DNA of 64,000 nt from positions 710,746,866 to 710,810,865 of the forward strand of contig CM062810.1 of the NCBI GenBank assembly GCA_031772625.1. Direction: 5' to 3'. This document shows positions 13,217 through 23,412 of this stretch, piece by piece. The notes under the pieces were generated by a model. That model saw nothing but the letters and a program-made list of their open reading frames with translations, had not been told where the DNA came from and ran no database searches. Origin of the DNA: Pinus tabuliformis. Taxonomy: Eukaryota; Streptophyta; Pinopsida; Pinales; Pinaceae. Made by a program: the position numbers and the translations under genes. Position 1 is the stretch's first letter; every line of letters begins with the position of its first letter.

Positions 13217-13831
13217 TTGTTCCATGTAAGGGTAATCTCAAATCATACAAAGATTGATGTATTATTTGATAGTGGGTCACAATCGAACTTAATTTCAGAA
13301 GACTTGGTCAAAAATCTTAACCTTGAAACTGTACCTCATCAAAAGCCATACCCTTTTGGTTGGATAGTCAATAATGCAAATTTACAGGTGACAAGGAAAT
13401 ACTTATTCAGGTTTTCCATTACTAAAAAATTCATTGATGAAGTTGAGTTAGATGTATTTCCACTTGACATCCCAAGAATAATTTTGGGAAGCCCATATTT
13501 GTATGATAGGAAAGCGGTATTTTATCGCCATGAGAACAAATATCTATTTCTCAAGAATGGAGTGGAGTCTATTGTGAGATCCCATCACAAAAAGTTAAAC
13601 ATTTCTTTGGTTTATTCAGGGAAGATGAAGAGACTATTAAATGCAAGTAAAAATTTTGTGCTTCTCATGATCAAGAAAAATAATGATATAGATTATGAAT
13701 ATTTTGAAGGTTGTGATGATACTTTGAAATCTGATTTGTTTGATGTGGTAAGAAATCATGGCAATATGTTTCAGGAACCAAAGGGGTTACCTCCCAAGAG
13801 GGGAATTCAGCATGAGATACAACTGCAGTAG
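13217..13831 (+). pseudogene. Chromovirus protease region
   Basis: Aspartic protease segment of the polyprotein. The catalytic motif is FDSGSQSNLIS with Asp at 13268, followed by the hydrophobic IILGSPYLY flap/dimer region near 13480. The frame is open for 204 codons and ends in a TAG at 13829 that replaces a glutamine codon in the linker to RT, since the same frame continues directly into RT. Confidence 0.85.
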
Positions 13832-15057
13832 GATGTTCCATTTCCAAACATTGGCATGTATCACATGTCGATCATGGAGAGTATGGAAATAAAAAATAAA
13901 ATTCAAGAATTGTTGAACAAAGGTATCATATGCCCATCTACTTCGCCATGTGGTTCATCAATTGTCTTGGTGCCAAAGAAGGACGGGACTTGGTGCATGT
14001 GTGTGGATTTTCGTGCACTGAATAAGATAACGGTAGAGAATCGTTATCCACCTCCAAGAATTGATGATTTGCTTGATCAATTGAGGTATGAAAAGTATTT
14101 AACTAAGTTAGACTTACGAAGTGGTTATCATCAAGTTAGAATCACTGAAGAGGACATTTGGAAATTACATTTAAAACTAAACAAGGATTATTTGAGTGGC
14201 TTTTTATGCCTTTCGGTCTTACAAATGCTCGAGCTACTTTCATGAGAGTTATGAATGATGTATTGAGACCATTTCTAGATGATTTTTTCATTGTTTACTT
14301 AGATGATATTCTCATATTAAGCAAATCCAAAGATGAACATGTAATGCATGTGAACAAAGTACTTGATGTCTTGAGAAAAGAACAATTATTTTTAAATATG
14401 TCAAAGTGTGAATTTGGCAAGACTTCTTTAGTGTATTTAGGACACATTGTTGGAGGAGGTGAGCTGAAGATAGACCCATCTAAAGTTGAGGTCATTGTGA
14501 ATTGGCCCAAGCCCAATACAGTTATAGAGGTAAGAAGCTTTCTAGGAGCAACACAATATTGGAGGAAATTTATTGCTAATTTATCTTCCATTGCAACTCC
14601 ACTACATGCATTGACTAGTGTCAAGAAAGTCTTCCATTGGGGAGATGTACAACAAAAAGCATTTGATGCTTTAAAATAAAAGATCAGTTCAACACCGATA
14701 TTAGCTCTTCCAGATCTTAGACAACCATTTGAGATTCAAATGGATGTTAGTGATTACACCATGGGAATAGTTCTTATGCAGCATGGTAAGCCCATTTCAT
14801 TTCATTCTGAAATTTTTAATGGTGTTGTGATTAACTATCCCACTTATGACAAAGAAATTTACACATTGGTAAAAAGTGTTAAAAAATGGAAACACTACTT
14901 GATGGGGAAGGAGACCATTATCCACACCGACCAGCAACCATTGCAGTACTTACAGTCACAGTCAAAATTGCAGCAATCACGACACTTCAGATGGATGGAT
15001 GGATTTTCTACAACAGTTTCATTTGGTTATCAAATACAAAAATGGAATCTACAATAA
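13832..15057 (+). pseudogene. Chromovirus reverse transcriptase and RNase H
   Basis: RT palm motifs in order: SIVLVPKKDGTWCMCVDFRA, YLTKLDLRSGYHQ, FMPFGLTNARATF and the catalytic VYLDDILI at about 14293-14313. A one-base deletion near 14170 shifts the frame within the palm; a TAA near 14677 interrupts the RT/RNase H connection. RNase H follows: IQMDVSDYTMGIVL (first Asp), YDKEIYTLV (Glu) and IIHTDQQPLQYL (third acidic), typical of the Ty3 RNase H. A further frameshift near 15050 separates it from integrase. Confidence 0.9.
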
Positions 15058-15298
15058 GGTCGTTGATATTCTTTCTAGGCCTATTGTAAATTCATCTATT
15101 ATACTCAAGCACAATTATGTTTTACATGAAAATTACATTGAGCAATATGCATATGATAATGACTTTCAAGATGTGTATGCAAGCTTGAGGCAAGGAAACC
15201 AAATTGAAGAGTTAGATTACCATGTAAATAACAGTTTGTTGTATCAATTGGTTAAGTTATGTATTCCATAGGGAGAAAGAAACATTATCATAAGGGAG

Positions 15299-15928
15299 GT
15301 GCATACTTCGCTGATTGCTGGACATTTTGGTGTAGCCAAAACAATAGTGAATCTCCAAAGATATTGTTATTGGCCACGCATGTTTGATAATGTATCTCGT
15401 TTCATTAGAGGATTTTCTTTGTGTGAAATAATTAAGCCTAACAATAGTAAACTAGGATTGTACACTCCACTTCTGGTACCTTCACGTCCATGGGAGAGTA
15501 TCTCAATGGATTTTGTAGGAGGTCTTCCATTATCAAGGAAAGGTCATGATTACTTGTATGTAGTTGTAGACAGGTTCAACAAAATATGTATATTAACGCC
15601 ATGTAAAAATCAAATTACAGCTGAACAAACAACTCATATTTTCTTTCAAAATATTTGGGTTCATTTTGGTCTTCCTACTTCCATTGTTAGTGATCAAGAT
15701 TCTCGATTTGTTGGGAATTTTTGGTCAAATCTATGGGACATGATGGACACTAAGTTGAATAAGAATACAACCTTTCATCTGCAAATAGATGGACAAACCA
15801 AGGTGGTCAATAGTATAGTGATTCATCTTCTTAGAGGATATTGCAACAAACATCCCAATTTGTGGGATGAACAATTGCATTACATACAACATGGCAAAGC
15901 ATTCTTCCACAAACACATCGCCATTTGA
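15299..15928 (+). pseudogene. Chromovirus integrase, catalytically dead
   Basis: HHCC zinc region: H in AGHFGV, then a distorted CxxC, since the expected first Cys in the IRGxSLC segment is Phe. Core: first Asp in SISMDFVGG, second Asp in VSDQDSRF at 15692, and exactly 35 residues later the codon at 15800 is AAG (Lys) where the DDE Glu should be, in DGQTKVVN. The element therefore lacks one catalytic acid besides carrying stops, for example TAG at ~15269 upstream. The frame stops at 15928, although integrase-like sequence continues to ~16260 in other frames (KHRVDHKFQVGDKV-like segment). Confidence 0.88.
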
Positions 15929-16277
15929 GGCATGTTTTAGGTACTTGCCAAGATCACCATTAGAATTCATATTTTATAAAGATGTCGCTATTGATGGTCA
16001 TAGTGACATCGATAAGGAAAGGAAGTTCATTGAGAAAATTTAGTTGATACATCACATAGTGTAAGAATAGCTTGAAAAGAGTCAAATAAGCTACAAGGCA
16101 AGGCATGACAAACACCGTGTCGATCATAAATTTCAAGTTGGAGACAAAGTTTGGTTATATATTAGCAAATGGAGACTTCAAGGGGAAGGTGAAAATCTAA
16201 AGCCAATCCATTATGGTCCTTTTAAAATTCTGGAAAATATTGGTAACAATGCATTTAAGCTAGATTGGCCTCCTTAT

Positions 16278-16562
16278 ATGCAAATATACTCTGTTGTTAA
16301 TGTTGAGAATTTGAGATTGTTTGAGCCTCCTTTGATTGATGATCAAGAAGAGCATGTTCAACTGCCATCAATAGATTATTTATTGCTAGAATATCTTGAT
16401 GAACTTCAACAAGATCTCATACTTGACAGAAGAACCAGAACTTCAAATAGAGGGAATGTCGAATACCTTCGAGTGTGACTCAAGGGACAAAATCCTTCTA
16501 AGTCTAATTGGATGCAGATTGAGAAGGTTAGGGAGTTGTACCCTCACCTGTTGAACAATTGA
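16278..16562 (+). pseudogene. Chromovirus integrase C-terminus with chromodomain-like tail
   Basis: The frame reads NVENLRLFEPPL, the usual end of the integrase C-terminal domain, then ILDRRTRTSNRGNVEYLRV, a TGA in place of a Trp codon, and LKGQNPSKSNWMQIEKVREL through to a TGA at 16560-16562. The EYLV-WKG...W...E...L spacing is that of the chromodomain which in chromoviruses steers integration to heterochromatin. Assignment rests on motif spacing only. Confidence 0.7.
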
Positions 16563-16590
16563 TAGTATCTTTTGGGTTACAAAAGGCTTC

Positions 16591-16603
16591 CAGTGTGGAG
16601 GAA
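16591..16603 (+). promoter_or_regulatory. Polypurine tract of chromovirus
   Basis: CAGTGTGGAGGAA directly before the TG that opens the 3' LTR. Confidence 0.75.
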
Positions 16604-17859
16604 TGATTAGCTGATTAGTATTTAGCTCAAAACTCAAAGTTCTCATAATCACTCAAACACTGAATGACTACATCTGTCTTGGTGATATGATCCCCACGCA
16701 ACTCGTTTCACTCAAAACGAAGTTTGTATGAGAAAGATATCGTGTTTTATCCGCTTTTCCAAACTGAAGATTTTTGCAAAAAAAAGTACAATCACTGCAC
16801 AGTCAGGAGTTCGTACTGCTGACATGGCAGGTGACTGTGCAGGTTAAAGGATTGATCAACGGCCAGTGAGGTCACGCTAAGTGGCGCATTTTGGTTGGTC
16901 TATAGTATGATGAGTTGGATTGATTTCATTGGTTGGAGGAGGACCAATGAGAAGGGGACATGTGGCAAGCCTGGAGGCTGCCACGTGTCCATCCCCAATG
17001 GCCCATAATCATCGGCACGCAATGGAAAAATTTTATTTTCAGTTGGCGGAGTCGAACCCGTGACCTCACCCGCACAATTCCAACATCTTACGGTTATACC
17101 ACACCATTATCACTTAACATACAATGGTTGCAATATGCATTTGAAGAGTTTAACCGTAACAGTTGGGGGAGGAGAGGGCCATCCCCCTCCCATGTGACCA
17201 CTACCACGAAACTGGAGGCCGAAGGTTAGCACTAATCGCGCAGTTAGCGCTAACTACAGATTAGTGCTAATTAATACATGTTTATCCATAATTAATGGCG
17301 CAGCTAAGTTGGCAAATATTTTGGCGGTTCGATAAATTCGGGATTTTCTCCAAAATTGGCGGGATTAATTGGAGTTCTCCATTTTTCGTGGAGTTTTCCT
17401 AGGGGAAATTAAAGAGGCCATAAATTTTGCACTTTTTGACTAATTTTTGCTCAGAAAAAGTCATTCCTAGATGATTTTGATGTTCTAAGCACATTGAAAC
17501 AGGTTTCAAGAGTAGTAGAGCATTGTAAACAACACTTTTTTCCATTTTGAGCTAATAAAAAGGCCCAATCCATGGAAGCTAGACTAAGGAGATGTAGCCT
17601 AGGAGGGGCGATCTCCTTCATCAAAACACTGTTTTAATTGTTCATTTTGATGGTTTGATTTATATTTGTTTGTTGTTGTTCAACACTTCATTTACATGCT
17701 ATTTTGCTCATGAATTTGACATAAAACTTGACAAATTTACCTGTTACATTCATAAACACCATAAAGGAAACCTATGTACATAAAGAAAATGATGATTAAT
17801 TATTTTTTAATTCTGAAGCTGAAATTAGCACAACAAAACTAACATTCAACAATATATCA
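16604..17859 (+). repeat. Chromovirus 3' LTR
   Basis: Begins TGATTAGCTGATTAG after the PPT and ends CAACAATATATCA before the duplicated ACTAG. Colinear with the 5' LTR. Confidence 0.92.
17044..17110 (-). other. tRNA-like segment inside the chromovirus LTR
   Basis: Read on the minus strand it shows GGTGTGGTATAACCGTAAG, resembling pol III box A, and GGTCACGGGTTCGACTCCG, a good box B, about 30 bases apart. The matching but more worn segment in the 5' LTR lies at about 10873-10937. It could be a SINE head captured by an ancestor of the family, or a tRNA-derived piece used as an LTR control element. It is not a full tRNA gene. Confidence 0.5.
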
Positions 17860-18733
17860 ACTAGTAACTCAACCTACCAAGGGCTTCCGAAGCGTTTGTG
17901 TGACCAAGGCTTCCAGGACTAGTAACTCAACCCAAGCTATTACAGGGCTTCTATAGCATTTTTCCAACTAGGGATTCCAGGACTAATAACTCAATGCAAG
18001 CTAAAGAAACATGAGAACCAACCAAAACAACCAAGGAAAACAAATCCACAATCACCATGGCTATCTAGGAAATGGCAAGGCTAGGCAATCCACTATCAAT
18101 CTCGACCATCCTCCATGCCAATGAAAGATCATAACGAACAAACCACATGCATATGCTATGTAAGCCAAAATTACTGAGGAAAAAATACATGCAACTCAGT
18201 ACCTGCAAGAAAAACCCATTGTAGGTGTTGATCCCGATATCCTCTTGCGCTTTTCTAGTCTTTCTTTTCCTTATTGCTCCAAAAATCCAAGTATGCCACT
18301 CTCTCCAAGAGTGCTCCAAGAAAACTCTAAGTGTCCAAGAGTGAGAAAGAGAGAATAGAAGTGAGTGCCACCAAAAGTGAATTGACCAAGCTTACACTGA
18401 CCAAGCCTACAATCTGATCCTCATAAGACCTTTTTATCAATGAGGCCTCTATTTTCTTCATTTTCCATTATTTTCCTTCAATTTCCTCTTCACATGCAGC
18501 TTGTGACCTTTCACCTTCATTTTCTCCTAATTTTCATTATTTTCATAAATAAAATGCCAATTAATGCCTCTTTTCCTTTCCAAAGCCTTTGCCATTGCCT
18601 TTGCCAAATTCCTTATCCATAATAAATTGAATGAACACCCACTAGGATGTTTTCTCCACCATTAAACTTGGAATATGTGTCCCATGACCATGGACTTATA
18701 TATTTTTACATGAGTTTTTAAATGTATGTAATA

Positions 18734-19249
18734 ATATTAAAAATTAAAACATTATTCATATTAAAGAGAATTATTGAAATGGGGTGAGGAGGGAGGGATT
18801 TCATCTAACAAGTGGTGATATGTCATCGCCTCATTTAATAAGTGAGGCAGATGTGCCCCCTCGCATCATCATAATGATAAGAGGTGTAGAGGTTAAGGTT
18901 GGGTAGTTAATGAGAATAATGGTTGGAAGCTTAATGTAGCAGTTGTTCCCTAACTCTGAATTGATCTTCATACATTATGGGGGACGTTTGGCTACAAGAT
19001 ATCTCCTCACTATCTTCGTGATAGGATTCATTAGTTATATAGAAATCTTAGTATTTTCCCTCGCCAACCACCAAAAGGAAGCTCTACAATCTCAATATGA
19101 GGTTCCCTTCCTACTTCAAAGTAAGGCATTCTCTTGCTTTGTGGGCACTTAACAGTTACCCCTAGTGGGAGTGGTTTAATTGCATGTGTCTATTGCCACT
19201 AGTGTGGTGTTGAGGGGACCTTGGAATTCCACTAAAGCTATTTTTTTAC
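18734..19249. other. Intergenic spacer
   Basis: No gene recognised. A 69-codon plus frame at 18943-19152 has no recognisable motif. Confidence 0.5.
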
Positions 19250-19625
19250 CATAGGGGATTCACTGGGGGAAAAATACCATACCATGTGCATTCATATTGG
19301 GGGATATATATTGAGGAAAAAATGACATAATATATTGAGCATATAATAGGTGTAAAGGGTTTTTATATGTTGTGTATAAAAAATAGAGCTCAAAGTTAAT
19401 GAAAAAATATAAAGGGGTATAAAAATGTTAATTAAAAATGGGTACCTACATTATATAGTGAAAGTAGGATTTTTTAAATTGGGAAAGTGTATTGGGTTCG
19501 TATTGGTAGGGGGTTAAATAATGTGAATTTTAGAGGTATTTTCCAATATGTAGTCAAATTAAGGGTATTATTTAGTATTCTACAAACGCACGTGCTATGT
19601 CGAAGGTTAATTGAGTGAATCCCCC
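19250..19625. repeat. Dispersed repeat, copy 1
   Basis: Similar to 21947-22320, starting at CACTGGGGGARAAATACCAT and running through GGGTTTGTATTGGTAGGGGG-like sequence to GAGTGAAKCCCC. The distal half recurs again at about 44386-44545. Family unknown; no coding content. Confidence 0.75.
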
Positions 19626-19660
19626 TATGGTTTGCAAGAGACAATGGTTCATCAGAGGCC

Positions 19661-20111
19661 TTGTCGTCGACAAGGTGGAGAAGAAAGGGGTTCATCGGGT
19701 GGTTCCAGAGCCCGAATGTAGCCTATTTCCTCAGTTCATCTTTATCAAATGAACACATTGTTTCGGAAGTACAAGAGTTAGAAGAGAAGGCCATAGGTGA
19801 ACAATGTTGTTTATTTGATTCAAATATGATAATAGCAGTAGTGGATTGGGTGTTATACATGAGAAACACCCATGGATGGTAGAATCGATACATTCATACC
19901 ATAGAATTATATTGGAAAATAAAGTTCATGCTTGCCCAGGTTCTCATGGATGGAAATAACACTAAAAACGAGATTATGTTGGTTATTGATGATGTGGTGC
20001 TTTAGTTGCAGGGGATGAACAAGATAATTAAGACAATTGACCATAGTCTAGCCTTGAGAGCATGTATGAACAATCACATTCCATACAAACCTATTTGTAT
20101 TGAGATTATTT
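19661..20111 (+). other. Unrecognised ORF remnant
   Basis: A 73-codon frame (19661-19882) containing SEVQELEEKAIGEQCC, followed after a TAG by further protein-like sequence in the same direction (MDGNNTKNEIMLVIDDVV). No family recognised, no start context worth noting. Possibly a transposon remnant; may be chance. Confidence 0.2.
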
Positions 20112-21571
20112 GAGGTCAACAATAGTATATATATTGTTTTAGGACTATTGCAGGCTATTCCTATAGGCCTTTTTGACTTTGTTATTAGTTAATGTCACTA
20201 TAACATGCATATGTCATGTTGCTAGTTTTTTGGACATTGATGACAGACTGGGACGGCATACCCCAACTGCCAATAACCCAAGACAACTCAAAAAACACCC
20301 ACAACTATGTATGCAATTTGACAGTAATTCAAGAAACATTTACTCTATGCAGTAAATATAGGAATATGAATTCACTTCACTCAAAAATTCCATGAGAGAT
20401 TCTCCATCTCACCTTTCAATCCTCACCTCATCTAATTACATGGGATTCATCTATCAAATGATGTGACAGGCAAGCAAAAACATGCATTTAAAATCTAACA
20501 CACATCCCTGAAAAATTGTTGGTCATAGGTGTTATGAGTTGATTTCGTAGCACTGTTATAAAATATTGTAGGTGTTGTGAGTTGATTTCGTAGCGCTTCC
20601 AAAAACTGTCTTCTCGAATTCCTGAAAGGTGAAATTACTCGGCCTTGCTACCAATTGACTCTACATGAACGTGATTTACTTCCTAACATCACACATGACT
20701 TCATATGTCCTCCTTCTTGGGGATTTACAACTCTAACTTAAACTTACCAAGTAGGAACAAATCTGAAAGGTTTCGACAACATTTAACAAAATTGAGTGCT
20801 CTGTTTTCTCCATACACAGGTACTCTATGACCACAATGACTCAAACAATGCTAGCACGAATATAAGCTATAGGCGTGGTTTCTCAATTCTTGAGCACACT
20901 ATTTCTACCCTCAGATGAGCCAAACAAAGCATATCATATTCTAGTTGAAAGGGTGTGACTGCATCTGAATAGTGCTGCTCTGTTTTACTCTAACAACATT
21001 CAAATCACACGTAATCGCCTACCATAACACAATAAATACTCCATCACAGGGTGTTGAAACCATTTCAACGAGAACATAAAATGCATGAATTAACCCTAAC
21101 GATATATGTTCCCAATATTCATATTCTTTAACACAAATCGCATTTACAAGTGCAAACTTCTAAAACCAATAATGCACATGAATAAAAGGTGATTGAAACA
21201 AATTATAGACAGAAATCGATTTTCCCAAAGACCAACAACTTCATTAATCATTTATAGAAAAAGAGTTCAACACACATAGAGGCACATAAATTAATTTCTC
21301 ATTAATTAATTTAAACATACATTAAACTGGCCACATATACAATGCAGCCGAGGCCTCCTTCGATCTTTGTCTCTTCTTTCCATTTTGTAGCTCCTCCTCT
21401 CTTCCCCTCCATTTATCCACTATTTTTGCACTCCCTCTTCTCAAACACTCTTTCTATTTAGAAAAGGAATCTAACATGGGACAACCAAGTAATTATATAA
21501 AAATCCTGGAGGGTTAGGGTTTCAACTATGGAAACCCAAATTTGAAAATAATAGACTAAATTATAATAAAT
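20112..21571. other. Intergenic spacer
   Basis: No gene seen. At 20527-20605 the segment GGTGTTRTGAGTTGATTTCG occurs twice about 45 bp apart. Otherwise plain AT-rich sequence. Confidence 0.5.
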
Positions 21572-21590
21572 AATTGTAAGAGGAATGTTG

Positions 21591-21731
21591 TCTATGGGGT
21601 CTTGGATAGATGTTGATCCGGTGCTATGTTAAGGAACTCCTTGATGTGTAGTCATTGGTTCAATTCCCCACCCTATCAGAGTGATATATTGGACATGATG
21701 AAGATAAAGTCCTGCCAAGCTTACAAAAAAA
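21591..21731 (+). mobile_element. Short tRNA-derived SINE, degenerate
   Basis: About 141 bp between near-matching direct repeats (AATTGTAAGAGGAATGTTG at 21572-21590; AATTGTAAGTACAATGTTG at 21732-21750). It contains a clear box B, GGTTCAATTCCCC, a weak box A (TGGATAGATGTTGATCC), and a 3' A-rich tail. The mismatched duplication suggests an older insertion than the SINE at 1869. Confidence 0.65.
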
Positions 21732-21946
21732 AATTGTAAGTACAATGTTGGGGTTTATTTCCCTTGAAAGGAACATTTTTAATTTTCTCACCTACTGAGA
21801 GTAGAAATCCTCTTGACAAACAAAAACTTTCTAGGAGTAAAAACCTTGCTGAGAATGAGAAATCTGCCAAGATACAGTCAAAAGAGTCTTTATATTCTTA
21901 CGTTGATTTGCACACAAAGAAGCAAGGAGTTAAACCACAGGGGCTT

Positions 21947-22320
21947 CACTGGGGGAGAAATACCATATCACATGTGTTCATATTGGGGGATGTCTATTGA
22001 GGAAAAAATGACATAATATATTGAGCATATAATAGGGGGTAAAGGGTTTTTATACTGACAGGTATAAAAAATGGAGGTCAAAGTTAATGAAAAATACAAA
22101 GAGGTATATAAAATGTTAATGAAAAAAAGGATAACTACAATGTCTATTGAAACTAGGGGGTTTTTAAATTGGGAAGGTATATTGGGTTTGTATTGGTAGG
22201 GGGGTTAAATAATATGATTTTTCGAGGCATTTTCCAACATGTTGTCAAATTAATGGTATTTTTTAGTATGTCACAAACACACATGATATGTCAAAGGTTC
22301 ATTGAGTGAAGCCCCTGTGA
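21947..22320. repeat. Dispersed repeat, copy 2
   Basis: Similar to 19250-19625. Its right half runs straight into the left end of the tandem-duplicated unit A and is shared by unit B. Confidence 0.75.
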
Positions 22321-23412
22321 GCTAAACCCTTGATTGTTAAACAAATCAAAAGGCATTGAAATTAAGCTAAGTAAAATGGTAGAAATTAATTGGAGAAGAA
22401 AAATGATGGAACACCCACAACTTCATATGGTCTAAATAAGCCATAACTTAGCTAATGGAGTATTTTTTCCAAAGATTGAGGCCGAGGAGAGTCTCAATGT
22501 TAATATAAAAAATTCCTATGAAACCTATAATCCAAGAGGGAAAAATGGATGGTTAAATTAATATTCAAGACCACAATAATGGAGGTGAAGAAATATATAA
22601 CACATATAATCAAAATTCCTCAGAAAGCTTATTGTGTCAATTACCATTTTGAATAAATGAAACCGCAAAGAGTTTCCACCAAAGATAAAGTGAAGGAAGA
22701 ATGGTAAGAGATGAGATTCTCGGTTGTCTTATAAAAAATAATAGAAAAAGACTGAGATCCCAGACACATAGCAAAGTGAGCTCTGTCCAAAAGCCATCGA
22801 AACAATGACCAAGTGAATTGGCGAAAAGGAAGGTCATTACGATCAAAATGAAACCCTAAAAATCGAGCACTATTGATTAGGCCAAGCTTTAATCTTATCT
22901 GTTGACTCAAATTTTGAATTTTTCCAAGCCAAGCCACGTGAAGGTAGGTGGAACACCCTCCTCATAACTTAATGGAGTTAATCCATGTAAAAAAGGAGGC
23001 CACATTACATGTGTCTTTTATTGTCACTTCAAGAGCAAAGTAACGTTAATATTATAAGTAACCTTGAATCATAAACCAATAGCATAATATATATAGCATG
23101 TGATGAATTAAAATTAGATCATATCAAGAATATGTTATATGTTGTGGGTAGTGTAGGTAAATACTCTATAATAAATCTTATCTTAAAGTTTAAAGGAGAA
23201 GAGGTAAAAACAGAGCCCATAATGCTTTGAAATGTACACAATTACCTTGTTTTTCCCATGGAAAAAGTCATAATTTTCATTAATAGAGAAAATTACATTT
23301 TTTAGATGTTGAGCATATGCATGAATTTAGGCATTGCTTGTCCAAAAAAAGAAAAAAAGCAGTGGTATAGATCTCCACGCAAAGAGCAACTAATAAAAAG
23401 TAAAAATTGTGG

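Larger units (their letters stand above)
10438..17859 (+). mobile_element. Ty3/gypsy chromovirus, complete but decayed
   Basis: A 7,422 bp element flanked by the 5 bp target duplication ACTAG (10433-10437 and 17860-17864), with TG...CA LTRs of 1,249 and 1,256 bp, a tRNA-Met PBS at 11690 and a PPT ending at 16603. Internal order is gag, protease, RT, RNase H, integrase, chromodomain-like tail, as in Ty3/gypsy. Several stops and frameshifts plus a lost integrase glutamate make it inactive. It sits inside an LTR of the LARD-like element, so it is the younger of the two. Confidence 0.93.
2176..18733 (-). mobile_element. LARD-like non-autonomous LTR retrotransposon (interrupted)
   Basis: Two related ~1.95 kb segments in direct orientation (2176-4123 and 9338-18733, the second split by a nested element) bracket a 5.2 kb interior. 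On the minus strand the order is LTR, PBS for initiator tRNA-Met (9334 to 9323), interior, polypurine tract (4141 to 4124), LTR. The best-preserved LTR ends read TGTAAC...GTTACA. The interior has no gag, protease, RT or integrase frame, so the element must have been mobilised in trans, as for large retrotransposon derivatives. Outer ends are worn: the left end lacks the last few LTR bases and the right end is divergent, so no target-site duplication can be named. Confidence 0.75.
9338..18733 (-). repeat. Second LTR of LARD-like element, split by a chromovirus
   Basis: Two pieces, 9338-10437 and 17865-18733, together ~1.97 kb and colinear with 2176-4123. The start at 9338 (TGTAACACCCTCC on the plus strand) is better preserved than in the other LTR, the right end less so. 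Relative to the first LTR it has ~75 extra bases near 18470-18550. The interruption is the chromovirus with its duplicated ACTAG. Confidence 0.75.

Noticed and set aside
22641..22937. 98-codon minus frame, duplicated at 44866-45162, with FLGFHFD and WSLFRWLLDRAHFAMCLGSQ
   Set aside because: Conserved only because the unit was duplicated; I recognise no family and the frame has no second coding signal. It might be an ORF2 fragment but cannot be supported.
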